Shown: positions 6,514-11,979 of the stretch, piece by piece | Position numbering within the stretch: the stretch's first letter is position 1 | How the letters are laid out: every line of letters begins with the position of its first letter | From: Nitrososphaerota archaeon | GTDB lineage: Archaea > Thermoproteota > Nitrososphaeria > Nitrososphaerales > Gagatemarchaeaceae | Assembly (NCBI GenBank): GCA_003135575.1 | Contig: PLCG01000089.1 | Coordinates: 4,055 to 16,033, forward strand | Length of the DNA stretch: 11,979 bases | Direction: 5' to 3' | The notes under the pieces: model-generated | Seen by the model: the letters and a program-made list of their open reading frames with translations, nothing else | Databases searched by the model: none | Told to the model about the DNA's origin: nothing | Made by a program: the position numbers and the translations under genes

Positions 6514-6523
6514 CTATAAATAT
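6514..6523 (+). promoter_or_regulatory. TATA box of the small Cys/His protein-thrS unit
   Basis: CTATAAATAT is the best TATA match in the window. Centred at about 6518, it places transcription start at roughly 6544-6547, directly at the ATG at 6547, so the message is probably leaderless. Whether the divergent phosphatidyltransferase gene also uses this AT-rich stretch is unclear. Confidence 0.7.
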
Positions 6524-6546
6524 GGACTCGCGAGCCCGGTTTCAGG

Positions 6547-6753
6547 ATGGGCAAGGTCGAGAAGGGCGTCGCGTGCTCGGTGACAGGCTGCAAGAACCCC
6601 AGTGAGAGGTCCGTAGGCAGGGACCAGCTTGCTGGAAGCGGGCTCGCGGCCGGAGGGGACGGAAGGCGTGTCTACCTCTGTCACGACCACTACAAGGCCT
6701 GGAAGAAGGCGACGAAGAAGGACAGGGACATGCAAAGGGCCAGATGGGGCTAG
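6547..6753 (+). CDS. Small Cys/His-rich protein of unknown function, probable zinc binder
   Basis: A 68-aa basic protein I cannot assign to a named family. It has C10-x4-C15 near the start and C45-H46-x-H48 in YLCHDHYKAW, a pattern suited to one zinc ion in a small treble-clef-like fold. The C-terminal 20 residues are rich in Lys and Arg, consistent with nucleic-acid or ribosome contact. The middle (about 28-39) is a Gly/Ala-rich, probably flexible loop. Its ATG sits at the expected transcription start of a strong TATA box. Threonyl-tRNA synthetase begins 21 bases after its stop on the same strand, so the two are probably co-transcribed and a translation-related role is possible, but that is inference. 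Confidence 0.8.
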   Translation: MGKVEKGVACSVTGCKNPSERSVGRDQLAGSGLAAGGDGRRVYLCHDHYKAWKKATKKDRDMQRARWG

Positions 6754-6774
6754 GGAAGACGTCGGCGACCAACA

Positions 6775-8499
6775 ATGAGGATACTGCAGCAGCACCTTGA
6801 CTTCATAGAATACGAGCCGATCGGCAAGGAGATCTCCGCGGCAGAGGAGATCCCTGACAAGAAGAAGCAGCGATACGAGGAGCTCGTCGCGCTCTTCGTG
6901 AGCGTCGAGCCGGGAGATGATGACGAGGTCGTGAAGAAAGCCGTCGAGGGGACAAAATCGTTTCTTGAGAAGCTCAAGGTCAAGAGGATAATCATCTACC
7001 CTTACGCGCACCTCAGCCAGAACCTTGCGCGCCCGAAGGACGCTCTGGAGGTGCTCAAGAAGATGGAGGCTCTCGCTAGAGAGTCCGGGCTGGAGACATA
7101 TCGCGCCCCGTTCGGGTGGAACAAGGCGTTCCAGATCAAGGTGAAGGGGCACCCGCTCGCAGAGCAGTCGCGCATCTACTCGTCCGCGGCCCCAGGTGCA
7201 GCGCCGCCAAAGGCTGAGGTCGCGCCCGCACACGAGAGGAAGCCGCAACAAGAGATGACAGAGGACCAGCTCTTCGCGCGGATCAAGAAGAGCGACTTCG
7301 CAGGCCTCCCCGAGACCGACCACCGCATCATCGGCGAAAGGCTAGACCTGTTCAGCTTCCAAGAGACATCGCCTGGGATGGTCTACTGGCACAACAAGGG
7401 CCTGAAGCTGAGGAACCTGCTGATCGAGTTCATGCGTGGGGAGCTCGCGAAGGGCGGGTACATCGAGATCAGCACGCCAGCGCTCGTTAGCAACGCACTC
7501 TGGAAGGTGAGCGGCCACTGGGACCACTACAAGCAGAACCTGTTCCTGACCGACATGGGCGGAGAGGAGTTCGGGCTGAAGCCGATGAACTGCCCGCCCA
7601 CCATGCTCTATTACAGGACGAGGAGGTGGAGCTTCAGGGAGCTCCCGCTCCGGGTCTCATGCTTCGACCACCTCTACAGGAACGAGCTCAGCGGCGTCGC
7701 CTCGGGCCTCTTCAGGGTCAAGGCGTTCTCGCAGGACGACGCCCACATCTTCGTTGCCGAAGAGCAGGTCGAGGACGAGGTGAAGAGGATGATCGACCTC
7801 CTGGACAGGGTCTTCAAGACATTCGGCATGGAGTACAAGCTCAACCTCTCCACGATGCCGGACGACCACATCGGCGACAGGGAGTTCTGGGAGAAGGCGG
7901 AGGGGATTCTTGCCAGGGTGATGGAAGCGAAGGGCATTCCTTACAAGGTCAAGGACAAGGACGGGGCGTTCTACGGCCCCAAGATAGACGTAGACATCAA
8001 GGACTCGATGGGGAGGGAGTGGCAGAACTCGACCATCCAGCTCGACTATCAGCTCCCCCAAAGGTTCAAGCTGTCGTATGCGGGCTCGGACGGGAAGGAC
8101 CACACGCCGGTCGTGATACACCGCGCCATCTTCGGGTCCCTCGAGAGGTTCATCGGGGTATACACCGAACACGTCCAGGGCAAGTTCCCTGTTTGGATCG
8201 CGCCGGTGCAGGTCAGGGTGCTGCCCGTCTCGGACGAGAACAAGGCCTACGCCGAGAAGGTCGCACAGGCGCTGGCAGATGGAGGGATACGAGTCGAGAG
8301 GGACTTTGCGAGCGGCACGATAGGAGGGAAGATCAGGGACGCGCAGCTCCAGAAGACCCCGTACATGGTGGTCATCGGGTCGAAGGAGGAGCAAGCGGGC
8401 TCCATCGCCGTGAGGGCGAGAGACGGGGATGTGCGGTATGGCGTGAAGCTCGAAGACTTCATCGCCGAAGTAGCGGAAAAGACCCGGACCCATTCTTAG
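6775..8499 (+). CDS. thrS: Threonyl-tRNA synthetase, archaeal type with DTD-like editing domain
   Basis: Charges tRNA-Thr with threonine. The 574-aa protein is the full-length archaeal form. The N-terminal editing domain (1-135), related to D-aminoacyl-tRNA deacylase, shows MRILQQHLDF, YPYAHLSQNLARP (75-87) and APFGWNKAFQIKVKGHPLAE (111-130), and clears mischarged serine. An Ala/Pro-rich linker follows (about 136-160). The class II core holds the zinc ligands C273 (PMNCPP), H324 (DDAHIF) and H449 (VIHRAI), with motif 2 around FDHLYRNELSG (297-307). The C-terminal anticodon-binding domain spans about 474-568. Many crenarchaea split editing and catalysis into two genes; here they are fused. The ATG at 6775 gives the canonical N-terminus. 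Its TAG interlocks with the polB stop. Confidence 0.98.
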   Translation: MRILQQHLDFIEYEPIGKEISAAEEIPDKKKQRYEELVALFVSVEPGDDDEVVKKAVEGTKSFLEKLKVKRIIIYPYAHLSQNLARPKDALEVLKKMEALARESGLETYRAPFGWNKAFQIKVKGHPLAEQSRIYSSAAPGAAPPKAEVAPAHERKPQQEMTEDQLFARIKKSDFAGLPETDHRIIGERLDLFSFQETSPGMVYWHNKGLKLRNLLIEFMRGELAKGGYIEISTPALVSNALWKVSGHWDHYKQNLFLTDMGGEEFGLKPMNCPPTMLYYRTRRWSFRELPLRVSCFDHLYRNELSGVASGLFRVKAFSQDDAHIFVAEEQVEDEVKRMIDLLDRVFKTFGMEYKLNLSTMPDDHIGDREFWEKAEGILARVMEAKGIPYKVKDKDGAFYGPKIDVDIKDSMGREWQNSTIQLDYQLPQRFKLSYAGSDGKDHTPVVIHRAIFGSLERFIGVYTEHVQGKFPVWIAPVQVRVLPVSDENKAYAEKVAQALADGGIRVERDFASGTIGGKIRDAQLQKTPYMVVIGSKEEQAGSIAVRARDGDVRYGVKLEDFIAEVAEKTRTHS

Positions 8500-11075
8500 G
8501 CCCAAAAGGCATCTAGGCTAGTCTTCGGCACGACCGACTCGAAGGAGAGGTCCAGAGCGCCTAGCACCTGGTCGAACATCGAGCTCGCGTACTCGATGTA
8601 CTTGTCCACGTCGATGTCTTCAGGCTTGGCTTGGGACGTGGGCTTGACGCCGTGAGCTCCCTTGGTCTTCACGAAGGAGATCTGCTCGCCCGCCTTTACC
8701 TCTTTGTTGGAGTTCCTCATGAGTATCGCGGCCTTGACATGCTGCGGGAGCCCGCTCATCTGCGCGGAGAGGCCCACATCGGGCACCGGTCGGCCTCCTT
8801 CGTGAAGGAAGGACTGCTCCCTTTGCTTTTGGAGCTGGTCCTTGTCTGAAGACTCGGGCGTGCGCGTCGACCGGTATCCTTCGATCGACTTACCCATCAT
8901 CACGTTGAACGACAGGTCGTCGATGGGTATCTTCCTATCCTTGAGGTTCGTCACCATGTCTGTCAACAACTTCTTGATCTTCGACTTGGCCTGGGCGAAG
9001 TCGTCTTGGCTGTATACGTTGCCCAGGATGTCTAGCATCTCGTAGAACTCGTCCTTCAGGAATTGAGGAGTCTGCGACTTTTTCCCGGTAAGCCCCTTTA
9101 TGTCAGCCGTGCCGTCCTGGAGGACCCCGAAGTAGTTCTTTTTGCGCTCGCTGAACGCGACGTAGCGGTACGTCTTGTCAACCTCGAGCTCGACGCCAAG
9201 CGCCTTCTCGGCCCACTTCAGGACCTCGGAGACTTTGTCCTTGTTGGGGTTCTCGATGAAAAGCGAATCGGTATCACTGTAGATTACAGAAACGCCCCCC
9301 TCCTTGCATTTCTCTATGGTCCTCGTGATCGCGTCCCTTCCAAGGGCTGCCGTCGCCTCCGCGACTGGGAGACAATAGAGCGCGAAGGTTTCGAATCCCA
9401 TCACGCCGTAGCTCGCATTTAGGAAAACTTTTAGGCCCTGAGTGACAGTGGTGTAGAGGTCCCTCATCTCTTTCGGGAGGGTCTTGTCCTTGGAGAGCGC
9501 CTTGTAGTGGCCGACGCGGAGGTCCCTGAGCGAGCCTATCACGAGGCTCTCTATCCCCTTCCGTTTCGTGCACACCCAGTGGTCAGTGTCGGGGACTCTG
9601 TTCGACCTGCACTCCTCGTGGCCGCAGTTGACGGTCTCGTAAGAGAGGTTATGGACCTTGATGATGCTCGGGTAGAGGCTCGCAAAGTCGAGCACGGAGA
9701 CCCCGAAGTATATCCCAGGCTTGGGCTCTATAACTAGGCCACCCTTGTACTTCTTCCCCTTGATTATCGCCTCCGAGGATGCGCCGCCCTTCGTCGCCAG
9801 CTCATCCGTCCGTGGGATGAGAGCGCCGACCCTCCTGTGGTCGTAATAGAGCATACTTCGTATCCAATTGGAGACCCCGAGGCGCGCGACGTCGTTCATC
9901 GGCATCTTGGCGATCCTCGAGATGACGAGGAGTATCTTCATCAGCAGCGAGTCGTCCGCGCTCGTCAGCTGGTAGGTGATCTCGGTGTCGTTGAAGTTGT
10001 AATCAGCCAGCTTCAACAGCGGAAGGTCGCCGATGTTTCCTTCGAAGGGTATCTTCTCCTTTCCAAGGATGGCCGCGGATATCCCGTTGAGGGTGTGCTC
10101 CGTGTACTTGTTGTTGTAGACGTAGACCTGGATGGAGCGGTTGTTGAAGAAGCGATAGAGGTCGATGTGGACCCCGTGCTTCAGCGAGGCTTCCTGCCTC
10201 TGGAGGTTGATGGGTATCTCGTCCTCGTCGATTCCGATCTCCTTTCTCATGGCCCTGTGTTTGAGATATCTTAGGTCGAAGTCGTCCCCGTTGAATGTAA
10301 TCAGGAACGGGTACTCCATCATCTTCGCAAAGGTGGCACGGAGCAGCGAAGCCTCGTCCGGGAAGACCTGATGAGTGTATGCAGTCAGAGCACCTTCCAG
10401 TGAATTGTCCTTCCCCGTTCTGTCTATCACATAGACCACCGACTCTTTGTCGTTACAGAACGAGACCGCTATGACCGGCCTGTCTGCCGCTTCAGGGTCG
10501 GGGAGGCGGTTTTCCTCGTTCGCAACCTCAATGTCGCAGGCGATTCGCTTGAAGCTAGTGAGCGGTTGTCCGAGCAATTCTGCCCAATCCCGGATGTAAG
10601 AAGCCGCGTCTCCCGTCGCTTTCGCGAGGATGGAGTCCAGCGAGTGCCGAACTTCGCCCGCTACTTCCTTCTCGATTGAGGAGATTGTCCCCTTAGTTAT
10701 CTTGTAATACGTGCCTACCTTGAGATGCTTGTCATAGAGATAGTTCTCGAAGTACTTGATGTCGGCCTCCCAACAAGTCACCTTCTCTCTGAGGCTCCCT
10801 GGCGCGCCTCCAATTGCGAGGGGGTCAGACGCGGTTATCTTTCTTATCGGAATCTCTGAATCGGCCAGGAGGTCAAGCCTCGAGACTTCGTCAATGGCCA
10901 GGATTCCGTTCTGTCCCACCACCACGTCCTTTTCTTCTAGCTCCGCGCGGGAAAGCTTGGTGTAGCAGTATGGCTGGTGTCCACTGTTGTCCTCCCAAAG
11001 CCATACCCTTTCTCTCTTGGAGTCGTAGAACTTTAGGACGGCCTTGCCTGTCTTTCCATCGTAAGTGGCTGACAC
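8496..11075 (-). CDS. polB: Family B DNA polymerase with 3'-5' exonuclease
   Basis: Replicative or repair polymerase, 859 aa. The exonuclease has Exo I CDIEVANEE (180-188; D181, E183), Exo II FNGDDFDLRYL (261-271) and an Exo III-like region near 366-378. Polymerase motif A is DFASLYPSIIK (463-473), motif B KVFLNASYG (549-557), motif C YSDTDSLF (599-606; D601, D603), followed by KKNYFG (645-650). A Cys/His cluster (C484, H486, C489, H499, C502) sits between A and B. The C-terminus KTSLDAFWA resembles a PCNA-interacting peptide. The GTG at 11075 has GGAGGAAGGG at 11082-11091. The frame stays open upstream to a TGA at 11190-11192 with coding-like sequence but no ATG/GTG/TTG. Its stop overlaps that of thrS by four bases. 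Confidence 0.97.
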   Translation of the reverse strand: MSATYDGKTGKAVLKFYDSKRERVWLWEDNSGHQPYCYTKLSRAELEEKDVVVGQNGILAIDEVSRLDLLADSEIPIRKITASDPLAIGGAPGSLREKVTCWEADIKYFENYLYDKHLKVGTYYKITKGTISSIEKEVAGEVRHSLDSILAKATGDAASYIRDWAELLGQPLTSFKRIACDIEVANEENRLPDPEAADRPVIAVSFCNDKESVVYVIDRTGKDNSLEGALTAYTHQVFPDEASLLRATFAKMMEYPFLITFNGDDFDLRYLKHRAMRKEIGIDEDEIPINLQRQEASLKHGVHIDLYRFFNNRSIQVYVYNNKYTEHTLNGISAAILGKEKIPFEGNIGDLPLLKLADYNFNDTEITYQLTSADDSLLMKILLVISRIAKMPMNDVARLGVSNWIRSMLYYDHRRVGALIPRTDELATKGGASSEAIIKGKKYKGGLVIEPKPGIYFGVSVLDFASLYPSIIKVHNLSYETVNCGHEECRSNRVPDTDHWVCTKRKGIESLVIGSLRDLRVGHYKALSKDKTLPKEMRDLYTTVTQGLKVFLNASYGVMGFETFALYCLPVAEATAALGRDAITRTIEKCKEGGVSVIYSDTDSLFIENPNKDKVSEVLKWAEKALGVELEVDKTYRYVAFSERKKNYFGVLQDGTADIKGLTGKKSQTPQFLKDEFYEMLDILGNVYSQDDFAQAKSKIKKLLTDMVTNLKDRKIPIDDLSFNVMMGKSIEGYRSTRTPESSDKDQLQKQREQSFLHEGGRPVPDVGLSAQMSGLPQHVKAAILMRNSNKEVKAGEQISFVKTKGAHGVKPTSQAKPEDIDVDKYIEYASSMFDQVLGALDLSFESVVPKTSLDAFWA

Positions 11076-11081
11076 AAGGAG

Positions 11082-11091
11082 CCCTTCCTCC
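11082..11091 (-). promoter_or_regulatory. Shine-Dalgarno sequence of polB
   Basis: On the minus strand GGAGGAAGGG ends six bases before the GTG at 11075, with the GGAGG core 11 bases away. It is purine-rich and complementary to the archaeal 16S tail, and it decides for the GTG start. It would lie inside the coding sequence if the polymerase really starts further upstream. Confidence 0.5.
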
Positions 11092-11205
11092 AGCTCTACG
11101 ACAGGCGTTGTGAGATCCCTCAGCTTGGCCGACAGCCCGGAACTCTGGGCGACGCTCTCTAACAGACGAACTCTACCTCGAGAAGGTTTTCATGCCTGCT
11201 TGCGG

Positions 11206-11214
11206 TGATATATG
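11206..11214 (-). promoter_or_regulatory. Possible TATA box upstream of polB
   Basis: Minus-strand CATATATCA, centred near 11210, is the only AT-rich block in the 182-base gap between polB and the next gene. Initiation would fall near 11184, which leaves an unusually long leader of about 109 bases compared with the 0-10 bases predicted at other promoters here. The rest of the gap (11092-11257) shows no RNA gene or repeat. Confidence 0.3.
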
Positions 11215-11257
11215 TGTGCCGACGCTTTTCCAGTCCCTATTGGGGCCCGACCTGCCG

Positions 11258-11581
11258 TCACCGGTGCATGGCGGGGCAGGAAGGGTTTGAGATCTCCCTT
11301 GCGGGGCTTGCTACCGGCTGGGTCAGAGGGTAGTAGACCCCTCTCAAGTATAGCGCGCCCTCCCCGAAGAAGCAATACGTCAGCGAGCCGCCCCCGCGAT
11401 AGTAGTTAGCCGCGAAAGTGCATTGGGCTGAGCCCTGTTTCGATGATTGAGACGTGGAACACGTCTCCAAGGAGGCGTTGGGAGGGGAGGCTAGGACTCC
11501 GACCGTGGGGACAAAGACTAGCTCCAACGCGCAAACGGCGGTCAATGACACAATGATGATTGCCCACAGCCTGCGCTTCAA
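11258..11581 (-). CDS. Small secreted or membrane-anchored protein, unknown function
   Basis: I do not recognise a family. From TTG 11581 the frame gives 107 aa with a classic signal-peptide or anchor profile: MKRR, then a hydrophobic core (about residues 5-30, WAIIIVSLTAVCALELVFVP), then ASPPNAS, a plausible cleavage region. The remainder is polar, with C41, C54, C70 and C102 able to form disulfides outside the cell, and a GGGSLTYCFFGEGALYLRG stretch. Minus-strand CCTAAATC (11605-11612) lies 26 bases ahead of the TTG, exactly where a TATA box for a leaderless message should be. It lies downstream of a secreted phosphoesterase gene on the same strand. The frame is open further upstream, but that part overlaps the phosphoesterase gene. 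Existence is moderately supported. Confidence 0.5.
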   Translation of the reverse strand: MKRRLWAIIIVSLTAVCALELVFVPTVGVLASPPNASLETCSTSQSSKQGSAQCTFAANYYRGGGSLTYCFFGEGALYLRGVYYPLTQPVASPAREISNPSCPAMHR

Positions 11582-11604
11582 GCTCTGAATTCCGGGCCGC
11601 TGGA

Positions 11605-11612
11605 GATTTAGG
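11605..11612 (-). promoter_or_regulatory. TATA-like box ahead of the small secreted protein
   Basis: CCTAAATC on the minus strand resembles the CCTTAAATC ahead of proS. Its centre is about 27 bases from the TTG at 11581, consistent with leaderless transcription. Confidence 0.4.
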
Positions 11613-11682
11613 TCTTCCTCCCTCTTTTTGATGCATGAGCGCCGATATCGAGTCGACGAAGGGGGCTCCGGGATGGGCCTGA

Positions 11683-11979
11683 CTAGGGGATCTGAGACCT
11701 GAAGAGGTCGGACATGGGGGCTGCCGACGCGTCTTCTCGCCCTAGGTTCCCGAGGTTGAAGATCGCCTCGACTGTCGCGAGGAGAGAATAGTGGGAGTAT
11801 GCGGCGTGCGAGACGTAGCCGGGCTTGGCGAAGGGGGAGACGAGTATGCATGCCACCTTCCCCCCTCCTCCCGTGGTGTCCCCAGGACTGCCCTCGTCAT
11901 AGACCACAAAGAGGGCGGTGCCGGCGAAGGAGCTCGAGTTGATGACCTTCGGGACGACGGTAGAGAGCCATTGGTCCCC
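11683..11979 (-). CDS. Phosphoesterase family (AcpA/phospholipase C-like) protein, C-terminal part
   Basis: Only the last 98 residues are in the window; the 5' end is cut by the right edge. Read from the edge, it begins GDQWLSTVVPKVINSS, then ALFVVYDEGSPGD, the metal-binding Asp/Glu block of the phosphoesterase family (Pfam PF04185), VACILVSPFAKPGYVSHAAYSHYSLLATVEAIF with the conserved final His and Tyr, and ASAAPMSDLF near the end. Members hydrolyse phosphate mono- or diesters (acid phosphatase, phospholipase C) and are normally secreted, so this one may act outside the membrane; the signal peptide would be outside the window. The stop is TAG at 11685-11683. The 101 bases after it hold the likely promoter of the next gene. 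Confidence 0.88.
   Translation of the reverse strand, partial: GDQWLSTVVPKVINSSSFAGTALFVVYDEGSPGDTTGGGGKVACILVSPFAKPGYVSHAAYSHYSLLATVEAIFNLGNLGREDASAAPMSDLFRSQIP

Noticed and set aside
6514..7323. Minus-strand open frame of 269 codons
   Set aside because: Overlaps the promoter, the small Cys/His gene and the start of thrS, all well supported on the plus strand. No recognisable motifs.
7626..8516. Long open frame (296 codons, plus strand) and another on the minus strand (7657-8505)
   Set aside because: Both lie entirely inside thrS in other frames. Their translations are rich in Arg, Gly, Pro and Leu without domains, as expected of shadows in GC-rich coding DNA.
11406..11636. Alternative minus-strand frame starting ATG 11636 behind an SD-like GGGAGG
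   Set aside because: The SD-like run lies downstream of the ATG, and the product lacks the hydrophobic signal seen in the neighbouring frame. Kept only as a weak alternative.
11582..11851. Extension of the small secreted protein's frame up to an ATG at 11851
   Set aside because: This portion overlaps the phosphoesterase gene in another frame and reads as Arg/Pro-rich noise; the signal-peptide-like segment starts only at TTG 11581.
1..11979. Mobile elements, CRISPR arrays, toxin-antitoxin or defence genes
   Set aside because: No transposase, integrase, direct repeat series or known defence domain is visible; the content is conserved housekeeping.

Overview
The window looks like a GC-rich archaeal chromosome segment from the TACK group, most likely Thaumarchaeota/Nitrososphaeria-like. 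The signs are ribosomal protein S26e (absent from most Euryarchaeota), archaeal-type prolyl- and threonyl-tRNA synthetases, a family B DNA polymerase, an archaetidylinositol phosphate synthase-like lipid enzyme, and archaeal TATA-box promoters with leaderless or very short 5' leaders. The phylum is inferred from gene content and was not tested. It is mostly housekeeping DNA. I see no tRNA, rRNA, CRISPR array, insertion sequence or prophage signature.

Layout. 1-310 (-) is the N-terminal part of a family 4 uracil-DNA glycosylase. It is joined by a TGATG stop/start overlap to a prephenate dehydratase with an ACT domain (310-1185, -). A divergent intergenic region of about 150-180 bp, holding a 13-bp inverted repeat, leads to a UPF0016/GDT1-like membrane cation transporter (1369-1959, +). 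Prolyl-tRNA synthetase (2044-3477, +) runs tail-to-tail, with one base between, into a PfkB-family kinase (3479-4393, -). A palindromic TATA-like box (4408-4417) lies between that kinase and an ABC-2 type permease (4564-5391, +), which is preceded by a 14-codon upstream reading frame ending in an ATGA overlap. Ribosomal protein S26e (5522-5800, +) converges on a CDP-alcohol phosphatidyltransferase (5827-6432, -). A divergent promoter region follows, then a small Cys/His-rich protein (6547-6753, +) and threonyl-tRNA synthetase (6775-8499, +). The stop codon of the latter interlocks with the stop of DNA polymerase B (8496-11075, -). The right end carries a probable small secreted or membrane-anchored protein (11258-11581, -) and the C-terminal end of a secreted phosphoesterase (11683-11979, -, cut by the window edge).

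How the genes relate. Two synthetases and S26e serve translation. PolB and the uracil-DNA glycosylase serve replication and repair. Prephenate dehydratase serves phenylalanine synthesis. The phosphatidyltransferase makes polar membrane-lipid head groups. There is no single pathway here. Genes are packed closely with alternating strands, three gene pairs converge with little or no spacer, and promoters are shared or back-to-back. Likely co-transcribed pairs are pheA-udg and the small Cys/His protein with thrS. Several minus-strand genes start with TTG or GTG, while the strongest-looking translation genes use ATG behind good TATA boxes. I found no clearly new multi-gene system. The most interesting points are regulatory: the mini-ORF ahead of the permease, the bidirectional TATA palindrome, inverted repeats beside promoters, and several unresolved non-ATG starts.
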